This document shows positions 1 through 7,916 of a DNA stretch of 64,000 nt, in pieces. Below the pieces are notes generated by a model. The model did not search any database. It saw only the letters and a list, made by a program, of their open reading frames with translations, and had not been told where the DNA came from. This DNA comes from Paenibacillus andongensis (GTDB lineage Bacteria > Bacillota > Bacilli > Paenibacillales > NBRC-103111): the NCBI RefSeq assembly GCF_025369935.1, contig NZ_CP104467.1, positions 1,069,001 through 1,133,000 of the forward strand, written 5' to 3'. A program made the translations under genes and the position numbers. Position 1 is the first letter of the stretch, and each line of letters starts with the position of its first letter.

Positions 1-1
1 T

Positions 2-436
2 TTCTATGAGATATTTAATCAGTTTTTTCCGAAGAACAAGTTAACTGCTTATTTGGCCATTGAGGATCCCATTGTAGGAATCCGGGCGATTATTCAAGCT
101 GTCATAGAGCTCAGAAGTGCTGATCCTCAAATGATTACTATTATGCAGATGGAGATTATTACGATCACCCCACGTGTGGAGAAAATGAGAGAGCTCGTGT
201 ATCCATTATGGAATAAGGTAAGGGATTTACTAGAGAAAGGCAGGCAGGACGGGATTTTTCATTTTGAATCCTTGGATACCACGCTCATGTTTGTACTGGG
301 CTCCATATTTTTTTATAAGCAGAGAGAGTTTTTTGAACTTATGTTTACGGAGGAACGGCCTGATACCGAGACCTTGATTGAGCAAACGACAACCTATGTG
401 CTAAATGCATTAAGATATCAAAGAAAAGGGGAATGA
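2..436 (+). CDS. TetR-family transcriptional regulator, C-terminal part (cut by the window edge)
   Basis: The frame is open from base 2 with no start in view, so the gene begins outside the window and its N-terminal helix-turn-helix is missing. The visible 144 residues are helical, rich in Ile, Met and Leu, and end in a helix pair that reads like a TetR ligand-binding and dimerisation domain (a run over ITPRVEKMRELVYPLWNKV, then FVLGSIFFYKQREFF). The TTG at 53 is in frame but has no ribosome binding site and is unlikely to be the start. The gene ends 7 bases before the sugar kinase at 444 and may be co-transcribed with it. Family assignment rests only on the C-terminal half, which is poorly conserved in TetR proteins. 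Confidence 0.6.
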   Translation, partial: FYEIFNQFFPKNKLTAYLAIEDPIVGIRAIIQAVIELRSADPQMITIMQMEIITITPRVEKMRELVYPLWNKVRDLLEKGRQDGIFHFESLDTTLMFVLGSIFFYKQREFFELMFTEERPDTETLIEQTTTYVLNALRYQRKGE

Positions 437-443
437 TGGATTC

Positions 444-1406
444 ATGGGTAAAACCTGCATCGTGTGTTTAGGTGAGTTATTGATTGATTTCGTGCCGGAG
501 GTGAACGGCCAAGCTTTAGCTGACGTTACAAGCTTCCAGCGGGCGGCGGGCGGAGCGCCGGCCAATGTCGCTGCGGCGGTCGCCAAGCTCGGCGGCGACG
601 CAAGGTTTATCGGTAAAATCGGCCGAGATCCATTCGGCGATTTCCTGGTGCGGACGCTTGACGAAGTCGGCGTACATACGGCCGTTGTACAGACCGATGA
701 GGCGAAGACCGGTCTGGCGTTTGTTTCACTGCGCGCGGATGGTGAGCGCGATTTCCTGTTTTTCCGCGATCCGGCGGCGGACATGCTGCTGCGCGCAGAC
801 GAAGTCCAGGCGCAGTGGCTGGAAGACGCAGCGGTCTATCATTTCGGCTCGGTATCACTGATCGCCGAGCCTTGCCGCACCGCGACGCTGGACGCAGCGC
901 GCCGAGCGAGAGATTTTGGCGCATTGGTGTCGTACGACCCCAATGTGCGCTTGGCGCTGTGGCCGAGCGCTGACGCAGCTCGGGCAGAAATCCTGGCGCA
1001 GCTTCCGCTTGCGGATGTGGTCAAAGTCAGCGAGGAGGAAATTGAATTCCTCCTCGGCGTTGACGTGACCACAGGTGCGCAGCAGCTGCTGCAGCGCGGA
1101 CCTAAAGTGATTATCATCACTTTAGGCCCTGAGGGCTGCCGTGTCGTGACCGCACGGCAGGATGTCGTCATCCCCGGCACGCCTGTGGCAGCCGTGGACA
1201 CGACTGGCGCCGGCGACAGTTTTGTCGGTGGCATGCTCTATCAGCTGGTGTCGATGGGCGTCACGCCAGCTAATATCGTTGACACGCTCGCTGAAGCAGG
1301 AGCCGCTGAGCAGGTATTCGCCTTCGCCAATCGCGTAGGCGCAATTACGACGACGCGCAGGGGAGCGATTCCTGCGCTCCCTACGCTGGCGGAAGTGCAA
1401 GGCTAG
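444..1406 (+). CDS. PfkB-family carbohydrate kinase, fructokinase-like
   Basis: 320 residues, the usual length for bacterial fructokinases of the ribokinase/PfkB fold. These phosphorylate a sugar (typically fructose to fructose-6-phosphate) with ATP in the cytosol. The N-terminal GGAPANVA substrate-binding motif lies near residue 36. The second signature DTTGAGDSF lies near residue 251; the Asp in GAGD (about 258) is the family's catalytic base. The ATG at 444 follows the TetR stop by 7 bases. GC content and codon use (CGC, GCG, CTG) are clearly richer than in flanking genes, similar only to the M24 peptidase at 14722. Exact sugar specificity cannot be read from the sequence; 2-keto-3-deoxygluconate or other sugar kinases of the family are possible. 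Confidence 0.85.
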   Translation: MGKTCIVCLGELLIDFVPEVNGQALADVTSFQRAAGGAPANVAAAVAKLGGDARFIGKIGRDPFGDFLVRTLDEVGVHTAVVQTDEAKTGLAFVSLRADGERDFLFFRDPAADMLLRADEVQAQWLEDAAVYHFGSVSLIAEPCRTATLDAARRARDFGALVSYDPNVRLALWPSADAARAEILAQLPLADVVKVSEEEIEFLLGVDVTTGAQQLLQRGPKVIIITLGPEGCRVVTARQDVVIPGTPVAAVDTTGAGDSFVGGMLYQLVSMGVTPANIVDTLAEAGAAEQVFAFANRVGAITTTRRGAIPALPTLAEVQG

Positions 1407-1612
1407 TATGTGAGAAGCCAAGCCTATGCCCACTATCCCCACAGCTCAGAAATGGCTGCAAGAAAAATTTCAATCAATTAACTGAAAGTTAACGGGATGA
1501 AATAACTTCCTGACGTATATGCAATTCTGAGTGAAAGGGATAGTGGTTCACAAGAGGGCCAAGGCACAAACATGATGGTGCAGGCCGTAGCACAAAGTAA
1601 ATAAGATTTTAG

Positions 1613-1662
1613 AAGAACGCAAATTTCGGGTGTAGTCCGAGGGTTGCGTTCTTTTTGTTTAC
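1613..1662 (+). terminator. Hairpin with U-tract, repeated at 7842
   Basis: A 10-bp stem AAGAACGCAA/TTGCGTTCTT (1613-1622 with 1644-1653) is followed by T-rich sequence. The loop contains a small inner stem CGG/CCG. It can act as a factor-independent terminator for transcripts coming from the kinase side. A near copy including part of the loop lies at 7842-7886. Confidence 0.65.
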
Positions 1663-1688
1663 TCCGACAACATTTATCGAGTAGATCG

Positions 1689-1710
1689 GTCATATGACAT
1701 TATGACACTA
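1689..1710 (+). promoter_or_regulatory. Palindromic operator-like element shared with the 7.6-kb operon
   Basis: GTCATATGAC is a perfect 10-bp palindrome followed by ATTATGACACTA. Read on the minus strand, the sequence at 7619-7598 is GTCATATGACATTTATGCACTA, so about 22 bases match with one base shifted. Each copy lies 70-90 bases upstream of the first gene of an operon and in the same orientation relative to it, as expected for a shared regulator site. Confidence 0.55.
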
Positions 1711-1760
1711 GCCGATTTTACATCATAAGAACTAGCATAAGAGTTGTAAGGGATTTCTAA

Positions 1761-1910
1761 ATGAATGAGGAAGAGATGGACATGAATCAAAGTATCCGGA
1801 AACACCTGAGTGCAACCCTTATATGGTTCGCTTCTTATTTGGGTAATGGCTTAGTGAAGATGATTGGGAACCATACGCGTCGTATAGTTGAAGGTTATGC
1901 TAGAAAATAA
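1761..1910 (+). CDS. Small unknown protein (42-49 residues)
   Basis: Open frame of 49 codons from ATG 1761. The better start is probably ATG 1782, preceded by GAGGAAGAG at a good distance, which gives 42 residues starting MNQSIRKHLS. The product is basic at both ends with a central hydrophobic stretch (ATLIWFASYLGNGLVKMI) that could be a short amphipathic or membrane helix. It is the first gene after the operator at 1689 and precedes the YkoP-like gene by 37 bases. I do not recognise a family. A real small gene is supported by its ribosome binding site and operon position but not by homology. Confidence 0.45.
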   Translation: MNEEEMDMNQSIRKHLSATLIWFASYLGNGLVKMIGNHTRRIVEGYARK

Positions 1911-1947
1911 GGAGAATATGTATATTAAATGAGAGTGGGAAGAGATC

Positions 1948-2601
1948 ATGACAGCATCACTTATGAAAACATCCTTACAGTCCCTCTGGATGATGTGGGA
2001 GCACGTTTTTGACTTCTTAAACAGATTTCGATGCGAGTCTGTGTGGGGATATGGCATATGTAAATTGGTGGTCAGGCAGCATCGTGGCAAAAGTATTACC
2101 TGTCAAGATGGGCGTCGGATACTCGTCGGAGATTGGGTAGGTGAACTTCATCTGGATAATCGGCAGGTACTGAAGCTTACACGTACGGTCGGTGCCGATC
2201 GAGCAGGGTTGAGTACTGCGCGCTTGTTTCGTCTTGCAATCAAGCAAATAAGTCAGGAGCTGGATAGCAATCCGGAACTGGTGAAAGTTCAGGCTTTAAC
2301 CGGGATTACGCTGCTTCACCGGGGGATCATTCACGGAATAGGGTTTGAACAGCATCCCATCGAGTCCAAATGGCAGCAACAATTTTATGCGAGTTATCTT
2401 CGCATGCTTCTTCGTATGCTGCATCCGGAAGGGAAACAGCGAGTCGGGCAAAGCACCAAGAAGTTATCTCCCATGATGCTGGTGATAAGCAAACAGTCTC
2501 TGAAGGAACGTTTTACGGTACGGAAAAAGGATTCAAAACCATTACCTCATGATAGTTACAAGGATTTACAGAATCAAGGGAAGAAAGAGGCGGTCTCATG
2601 A
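1948..2601 (+). CDS. YkoP-like domain protein
   Basis: 217 residues. Residues about 30-160 resemble the conserved core of Bacillus YkoP-like proteins, which typically sit beside a polysaccharide deacetylase gene: a short beta-rich segment (VRQHRGKSITCQDGRRI, VGDWVGELHLDN) followed by helices. No catalytic motif is visible and the biochemical role of this family is unknown to me. The C-terminal 40 residues are Lys/Ser-rich and probably disordered. Its stop overlaps the start of the deacetylase gene (ATGA), so the two are translationally coupled and probably act together at the cell envelope. Confidence 0.6.
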   Translation: MTASLMKTSLQSLWMMWEHVFDFLNRFRCESVWGYGICKLVVRQHRGKSITCQDGRRILVGDWVGELHLDNRQVLKLTRTVGADRAGLSTARLFRLAIKQISQELDSNPELVKVQALTGITLLHRGIIHGIGFEQHPIESKWQQQFYASYLRMLLRMLHPEGKQRVGQSTKKLSPMMLVISKQSLKERFTVRKKDSKPLPHDSYKDLQNQGKKEAVS

Positions 2602-3365
2602 TTCAGAAGCTCATTATTTTATCCATAGATGTGATGATTCTATATATGATCGTTCCTTTTATTCTTACCCGAATATGTAGGTGGGGCGTTCACTCCAAAG
2701 GAAAAGTGGCGAAGGGAATTGCCTTTACTTTCGATGATGGTCCTGACCCTTGCTATACGCCAAAACTGCTGGACTTGTTAAAAGAGCATGAAGTAAAGGC
2801 CAGCTTCTTCGTACTGGGCAGCAAGGCCGAAAAACACCCGGAGCTGATTCAGCTCATGCATCGGGAGGGGCACCAAATCGGTATTCATAACTATACGCAT
2901 ACGTCCAACTGGATTTTGTCCCCATGGAAGAGTAAACGGGAGCAAGCAGATCGTACAGCTGATATTGTCGAGCGAATCACAGGAGAGCGGCCTACCTTTT
3001 ACCGTCCGCCCTGGGGGCTTCTCAATCTAGGCGATCTCCTTTTGATGAGAAAGTCTTATCGGATCGCACTGTGGTCGGTCATTGTAGGCGATTGGAAACC
3101 ATCGGTCAGCGCACAGAAAATGAAGTGTGCTTTATTGAAACGTATTAAGCCTGGCTCCATTGTCGTTCTACACGATAGCGGCGATACACTTGGAGCAGAT
3201 GAAGAAGCACCGCGGCACATGATAGTAGGCCTGAAAGAGGTTTTGGAAGAAATTCAAATGAAGGGTTTGAAATGTCTGCGAATGGATGAACTGCTGGATA
3301 AGGAAGCGAGGGTGATTGGAGACGTCGTGCCGAGAGCCAAATCTCCTGGTCAGGTGCATTTGTAA
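2598..3365 (+). CDS. Polysaccharide deacetylase (NodB-homology, CE4) membrane protein
   Basis: 255 residues with one N-terminal hydrophobic segment (about residues 3-22), so probably anchored with the enzyme outside. NodB motifs in order: TFDDGPDP (motif 1, catalytic base and metal Asp), HNYTH (motif 2, metal His pair), RPPWG (motif 3) and VVLHDSGD (motif 5). CE4 enzymes remove N-acetyl groups from peptidoglycan or chitin-like glycans using a divalent metal. The gene is coupled to the YkoP-like gene (ATGA overlap) and ends 42 bases before the convergent kinase-regulator gene. Cell-wall modification is the likely role; the exact substrate is not evident. Confidence 0.85.
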   Translation: MIQKLIILSIDVMILYMIVPFILTRICRWGVHSKGKVAKGIAFTFDDGPDPCYTPKLLDLLKEHEVKASFFVLGSKAEKHPELIQLMHREGHQIGIHNYTHTSNWILSPWKSKREQADRTADIVERITGERPTFYRPPWGLLNLGDLLLMRKSYRIALWSVIVGDWKPSVSAQKMKCALLKRIKPGSIVVLHDSGDTLGADEEAPRHMIVGLKEVLEEIQMKGLKCLRMDELLDKEARVIGDVVPRAKSPGQVHL

Positions 3366-3407
3366 GCTCGCGCAGTGAATGAGAAGGCAAGGATAGAAAG
3401 CCAGGAT

Positions 3408-5216
3408 TTATTTGAGAAATCCGGCTTCCAATGCCTTCTGTATAGCTTCTTCCCGGTTACGAACGCCTAGTTTCATATAGGCCGTTGAGGCATAGTTCCT
3501 CACTGTGCCATCAGATAAGTATAATTTTGAAGCGATGGTTTTATAACGCAGACCTTTGGATACAAGCTGTAAAATTTCAATTTCGCGTGGAGTCAGGTCG
3601 TAGTTCTCGATTGTTTTCGCTTTAAATAATTCGATTTCACTCTTACCCATTTCGAGCCTCTCAAACAATTTATGCGACATCTCCTGATCAATCAGTGTGC
3701 CCCCGCGATAGACAAGACGAATGTTTTCAGCAAGCTCACGCGGTTCAATCGATTTCAATAAGTAACCGTCTGCTCCGCTTCGCAGAACTTCCAGGGCTTG
3801 TTCGGTATCCTGAAACGTGGTCAGAATCAAAATGCGGATGTGAGGCCATGCTTGCTTTATTTTTTTTGCTGCTAAAATCCCATCCATGTGGGGCATGTCC
3901 AAATCCATGAGCACCAACTGAGGCTGACACTGCTCGCATAACTCAATGGCTTGTTCGCCATCCTCGGCCAATCCCACCACTTGCAAATCCTTGTGTTCCT
4001 CGAGAATGGTCCGCAGGCTTTCCCGGATGAAGGGTTGGTCATCGACGATCAGTAAGCGAATAACTTCATCCGATAATTCCACTTGCCTTGGCAATGTGCA
4101 GGTAACCAGTGTTCCTTCACCACGCTCCGTATAAACAGAGACTTGCCCTTGTAGATTCATGGCTCGCTCTTTCATCGCGTTCAAGCCGAAACCATCCTGC
4201 CATTTCTCACTCCCTGTACCATTGTCCTGCACGTCAAGTCTAGTGTGCCGCTGCTCAAATTGCAATGAAACGGTAATTTCCGTAGACTGTCCATGACGCA
4301 CAGCGTTAGTTAATGACTCCTGCAAGCAACGAAAGAAAGCCATTTTGGCTTGCTTGGGTAACGGGTACTCTTCACCAAAAGTTCGGAAGCGAACGCTCAC
4401 TTTGGCATGTGCTTGAAATTCTTCTCCTAATTGCTGCAACGACTGAAGCAGCGGAAGCGTCTCCTGCGGTGACTCTAATTGATGCAAGTATCCTCTGACT
4501 TCGTTCATGCCCTTGCGAGCTAAATTCAACAGAGAATCGAGCTTCTGTTCCCCGGCTTCCATAGAAAGTTCCGGACGCAAAGTTTCTAATCCCATGATAA
4601 TTGAGGTATAGGAATGTCCAACCGTGTCATGAAGATCCTTGGAGAGCCGATTGCGTTCTTCAGCTAGCGTGATGCGTTCGATTTGGGACAAATACTGTTC
4701 TAAGACCGTATTTTGTTCACGAATGATTTCACTCTGCCGATGATTAACCACAAGTAAATGAAAAGCAAACCCAATAGCATACGCAAGTCCGATTTGAATC
4801 ATCATGATCAAATAATTATTCTGATGCGAAAGTGCATTGAAGACAATAGGTAGAAGAAGGATCGTGACGGGCCCTGACCAACGATAGGATTGGTGGGCGC
4901 TGTTCACCGCAATTAGGAAAGCAGATGACAGAAACGCGAGATAAGCTTCCGGAAACAAAGAAGTTAAATACAAGATTAGTCCGCCAGAAAAAATGATTTC
5001 TGTAAGTAGATAATACTTATAGTTGAGCAGCAAGCAAAGCCAAGGAACGGAAAAAGCGATAATTTGCCAAAAAATCAAAGCCCAAAGCGGCAGCGTTATG
5101 TGATCATGCAAATGTACGGTTGTGGTCATAAGAGAAATACTACCAATAAGTCGAAGTATGAACATAATCCAGTCATACCAAAACCACCGTTTTACAGCTT
5201 CAAACAAGTCCATCAT
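3408..5216 (-). CDS. Fused NarL-type sensor kinase and LuxR-type response regulator
   Basis: 602 residues in one uninterrupted frame. Residues 1-155 hold about five membrane segments. A DHp domain of the HisKA_3 type follows, with the phospho-acceptor His near residue 196 (motif LHDTVGH) and a HATPase_c domain with the N box NAVRHG. After a short linker near residue 395, a complete receiver domain starts (LLIVDDQPFI), with phospho-acceptor Asp near 438 (LMDLDMPHMDG) and conserved Thr/Lys. A C-terminal LuxR/NarL helix-turn-helix (LTPREIEIL...SDGTVRNYAS) follows. Relatives such as LiaS/LiaR or DesK/DesR are two genes; here sensor, kinase, receiver and DNA-binding domain are one polypeptide, which would tie a transcription factor to the membrane unless cleaved. 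It is the last gene of the operon starting at 7525. Confidence 0.85.
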   Translation of the reverse strand: MMDLFEAVKRWFWYDWIMFILRLIGSISLMTTTVHLHDHITLPLWALIFWQIIAFSVPWLCLLLNYKYYLLTEIIFSGGLILYLTSLFPEAYLAFLSSAFLIAVNSAHQSYRWSGPVTILLLPIVFNALSHQNNYLIMMIQIGLAYAIGFAFHLLVVNHRQSEIIREQNTVLEQYLSQIERITLAEERNRLSKDLHDTVGHSYTSIIMGLETLRPELSMEAGEQKLDSLLNLARKGMNEVRGYLHQLESPQETLPLLQSLQQLGEEFQAHAKVSVRFRTFGEEYPLPKQAKMAFFRCLQESLTNAVRHGQSTEITVSLQFEQRHTRLDVQDNGTGSEKWQDGFGLNAMKERAMNLQGQVSVYTERGEGTLVTCTLPRQVELSDEVIRLLIVDDQPFIRESLRTILEEHKDLQVVGLAEDGEQAIELCEQCQPQLVLMDLDMPHMDGILAAKKIKQAWPHIRILILTTFQDTEQALEVLRSGADGYLLKSIEPRELAENIRLVYRGGTLIDQEMSHKLFERLEMGKSEIELFKAKTIENYDLTPREIEILQLVSKGLRYKTIASKLYLSDGTVRNYASTAYMKLGVRNREEAIQKALEAGFLK

Positions 5217-5293
5217 CCCCTACTAAACTTTCAGATTCTTGCTGTTTCCTAACCAGTATAGAACAAATTTTTATCAAACGACACTTTTCTCTA

Positions 5294-5890
5294 CTAATCG
5301 TGGAATCGGTTTAAAGTTTTTATCATTTGACGTGTGTAACCGCCGATCAACCGTACCAACCCATTTGCTAGCCAAGCGCTCACAAAAGTAAGAAGAATCC
5401 CCACTGAAGATACAAGAAGAGATTTCGTGAATGTATCTATCGGTATTCCAATGATGTGTATGAAAAAAAAAGGAAATAACAACGGAGCCAGGATAAACAA
5501 AAGAGGCGTCACGTAAAGCATGGCTGCACTTAGGAGACAAAGAAGTCCAATCAAAAATTTCAACATCAACCAACAGATAGAGATCCAGTTGCGAGGATCT
5601 TGAAGCTCCTCTTTGGCTTGCTCCCAGAAAGACGCATCTAGTCTTATTTTCCGTTCGTAGGGCGGAGTGCTGATATCGGTATAAATCTTCGTTTGTATAC
5701 GTTCATATCGTACGAAAGTTGGCGTGGTCCGCAGTACTTGTATGAGTAGTGGAATGCCTACCACTGTAAATGAAAGACCTAAACCTAAGGTAAGGGTAAC
5801 TAGATAGAAACAAAAGTAAAATAACCCTGTAGCAAAAGTAAATAGCAAGAAGTAGCCATTTTGGATGAAGATAATGATCTTTTTTTTCAA
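5294..5890 (-). CDS. Sensor-type membrane protein (stand-alone 'Sensor' domain)
   Basis: 198 residues with two pairs of membrane helices (about 10-55 and 105-180) around a soluble middle segment. This is the layout of the membrane 'Sensor' domain that forms the N-terminus of some actinobacterial and Bacillota NarL-type kinases (PTFVRYERIQ, PPYERKIRLDASFWEQAKEELQDPRNW). Here it has no kinase part. It lies 77 bases upstream of the fused kinase-regulator and on the same strand, so it may pass a membrane signal to that protein. Domain recognition is from pattern only. Confidence 0.6.
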   Translation of the reverse strand: MKKKIIIFIQNGYFLLFTFATGLFYFCFYLVTLTLGLGLSFTVVGIPLLIQVLRTTPTFVRYERIQTKIYTDISTPPYERKIRLDASFWEQAKEELQDPRNWISICWLMLKFLIGLLCLLSAAMLYVTPLLFILAPLLFPFFFIHIIGIPIDTFTKSLLVSSVGILLTFVSAWLANGLVRLIGGYTRQMIKTLNRFHD

Positions 5891-5954
5891 GGTGGATTCA
5901 TCGTCCCTTCTATGTAATAGCTATATTCCAAAAGTCTGCCTCAAAACAGTGTCG

Positions 5955-6491
5955 CTAGAAGAACAAACGGAGAAGAGAAGCATGATAATTGGAAAAATCG
6001 ACGGATGCTCCGAGGAAATACCCGATTGAAATAAAAATAAGGCACCAACCCAAAGCCCCCATTCCCGAGTAGAGCAAATATTTTCGTGGGCTCATAGCGC
6101 TTACTCCTGCCAAGTAACAGGTTACATGGCGGAGGCCAGGAATGAAGTAGCCAATGCAAATGGCCCAAGGGCCGTTGTTCTCGAACCAAGTCTCCGTTTT
6201 TTCCAGCCTTTTTGTCGTAAGCTTGATCCATTTTCCATATTTCCAGAGCAGCGGCTTGCCGAATTTCCGCCCAAGGGCATAGCTGCACAGCATGCCGGTC
6301 ATAGCCCCGAAGAAGCTAACTGAAAGGGATAATGGGAAAAGAAGCAGCCCAAGAGAAGAGAGATACCCGACAATCGTCATTAAGATTTCATCAGGGACAG
6401 GCAATCCAATAATACCAAGAGCCAAAAAGAAGAAAATGGCGATGTATCCGTATTGAATAATGATGTCTTGTAGGAAAGTTATGGCGAACAC
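5955..6491 (-). CDS. DedA-family membrane protein
   Basis: 178 residues, slightly shorter than the usual 200. Conserved DedA/SNARE-associated features are visible: the N-terminal GLPVPDEILM segment, GxxxG and GRKFGKP in the second third, then ENNGPWAICIGYFIPGLRH with the functionally important Arg (the family's F/Y-x-R-x-x-P-x-x-R region), and a C-terminal hydrophobic hairpin. DedA proteins act in the membrane and some move phospholipids such as undecaprenyl phosphate across the bilayer. It lies 15 bases after the AI-2E-type gene and before the sensor protein, fitting an envelope-homeostasis operon. Confidence 0.85.
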   Translation of the reverse strand: MFAITFLQDIIIQYGYIAIFFFLALGIIGLPVPDEILMTIVGYLSSLGLLLFPLSLSVSFFGAMTGMLCSYALGRKFGKPLLWKYGKWIKLTTKRLEKTETWFENNGPWAICIGYFIPGLRHVTCYLAGVSAMSPRKYLLYSGMGALGWCLIFISIGYFLGASVDFSNYHASLLRLFF

Positions 6492-6505
6492 GCTCCATTC
6501 TTCTT

Positions 6506-7525
6506 TTACAGTTGTTGGAAAGTTTTGGCTTTACTGATTTTTTGAATATCCAGAATATCAAGTAAAAAAACAAAGGTTGGAATGCCGATGATCAATCCCC
6601 AAATGCCAAAGAAATGCTCAGAAAAGAGCAGAACGAGAAAGGTGTAGAAGACGGGCAAATGCGTTTTGGATGCCATCAGCCGGGGATTGAGCACATAGGC
6701 TTCCACTGCATGAATAATCGTCACTGCAATAATTAGGTAGATGATATAAGTGAAACCGCCCAAACTGAACGCAATCATGCTTAATGGAATCAGGGATAGA
6801 AAGACGCCTGCCACTGGTATAAGCCCGAGGACATAGATAAGCAGGGCTAAACCGATCAGATTGGGAAAGCCCATCAGCCATAGCGCGAAGGTCGTCATCA
6901 GGGAGTTGATCAAGGCGATCAGCAACTGGGCTTCGATCACTTTGCCGAACGTCTGAACGAGCTTTTTACCGAAAAATTCAATTTCTCTGGAGAACCAGCC
7001 CAGCTTGCTGGTGTGGAATTGTGCTGTGAATCGAATGACGTTCTCTTTGCCCAAAAGAAGGAAAAGGCTTAGCATCAAGGCTAAAAAGACTTGAAATCCG
7101 AGATTGCCGATTTTGATCATAAAGTCGAACCCCGGTTTCACTAAGCTCGGAAGGTCAAGGCTGTCCAACCAAGCGGTTACGTAGCCCGCCACTTCGTTTT
7201 GAGGATTGTCATAGAGCTGATTGACAAGCTCGAACAGTTGGGCAATTTGGCCAACCAGGGCGGGGAAAAACTTTGCGCCTGCAAGAATCAAAAGTGCTAG
7301 AAGGGCAGCATAGATAAGCGCAAGCAGAAATTTGGTGTTGACCGGAACAATTTTTTCGATCCATCGCTTACTGTAGTGGTGCAGCCGATTCATCAGATAC
7401 GTCAGCAAAAAGGTCAGTAGAACAAGGTTCAGCATACTGCGAATAAAAAATAGAACAAGGCAAAACAATGCTAGTACCGCAAATCGCTGCACTTCTTTTT
7501 TTTGCAAAATAGCCATGATATTCAT
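6506..7525 (-). CDS. AI-2E-family (PerM-type) transporter-like membrane protein
   Basis: 339 residues with about seven membrane segments and a long soluble stretch between the first pairs, as in the AI-2E transporter family. Family members include proposed exporters and YdiK/PerM-type permeases of unknown cargo. The C-terminal third holds the conserved PNLIGLALLIYVLGLIPVAG and HAVEAYVLNPRLMA segments. The ATG at 7525 is preceded by GAAAGGAAG. It is the first gene of a four-gene minus-strand operon that ends with the kinase-regulator fusion. The cargo is unknown. Confidence 0.8.
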   Translation of the reverse strand: MNIMAILQKKEVQRFAVLALFCLVLFFIRSMLNLVLLTFLLTYLMNRLHHYSKRWIEKIVPVNTKFLLALIYAALLALLILAGAKFFPALVGQIAQLFELVNQLYDNPQNEVAGYVTAWLDSLDLPSLVKPGFDFMIKIGNLGFQVFLALMLSLFLLLGKENVIRFTAQFHTSKLGWFSREIEFFGKKLVQTFGKVIEAQLLIALINSLMTTFALWLMGFPNLIGLALLIYVLGLIPVAGVFLSLIPLSMIAFSLGGFTYIIYLIIAVTIIHAVEAYVLNPRLMASKTHLPVFYTFLVLLFSEHFFGIWGLIIGIPTFVFLLDILDIQKISKAKTFQQL

Positions 7526-7841
7526 AAACGACTTCCTTTCAGGACAACAATTTCTACAGTAATAGTTGTATCTTAGTGGTCTTTAAGTCATTAAATCTAG
7601 TGCATAAATGTCATATGACACTTTTGAGAGGCTCGGCATCGTGATGGAGAAAGGTATATGTTGGATAGTACCTTTTTCTGTGGTATCTACAATTCTGAAT
7701 GATTGATAGTGGAATTGTGCCCAGCTGGGGGGTATTCCACTAATCTCCACAGCTTGTAAATAAATGTTGAAAAATGGAAGTTTATGTGATACTTTTAGGT
7801 TGTAGATTTTGAACTTTATATCAAGAATGTTTTGATTTGCG
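7526..7841. other. Divergent intergenic region with operator copy
   Basis: 316 bases between the minus-strand AI-2E operon and the plus-strand Tad cluster, with no convincing gene. It holds the second GTCATATGAC element (7598-7621) near the AI-2E side. AT content rises toward the hairpin at 7842. Confidence 0.6.
7598..7621 (-). promoter_or_regulatory. Palindromic operator-like element upstream of the AI-2E/DedA/kinase operon
   Basis: GTCATATGAC at 7610-7619, reading on the minus strand into ATTTATGCACTA. It matches the element at 1689-1710 over about 22 bases in the same orientation to its own operon, and lies about 85 bases before the ATG at 7525. The fused regulator encoded in this operon is the natural candidate to bind it (inference). 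Confidence 0.55.
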
Positions 7842-7888
7842 AAGAACGCAAATTTCGGATGAATGTCCGGGGTTTGCGTTCTTTTTTC
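7842..7888 (+). terminator. Hairpin with U-tract just before the Tad cluster
   Basis: The stem AAGAACGCAA/TTGCGTTCTT and part of the loop match the hairpin at 1613. A T-run follows at 7882-7887. It lies 29 bases before the first Tad-cluster start and no gene precedes it on this strand, so it may be a leader terminator (attenuator) or may end an upstream untranslated RNA. Confidence 0.55.
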
Positions 7889-7916
7889 GCTTTAGCGAGA
7901 AAAAGGGGGTGAGGTT

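Noticed and set aside
1480-1612. Possible riboswitch between the kinase and the 1613 hairpin
   Set aside because: Small pairings such as GGTGCAGGCCGTAGCAC exist, but the sequence does not match the consensus of riboswitch classes I know, and no regulated gene follows directly.
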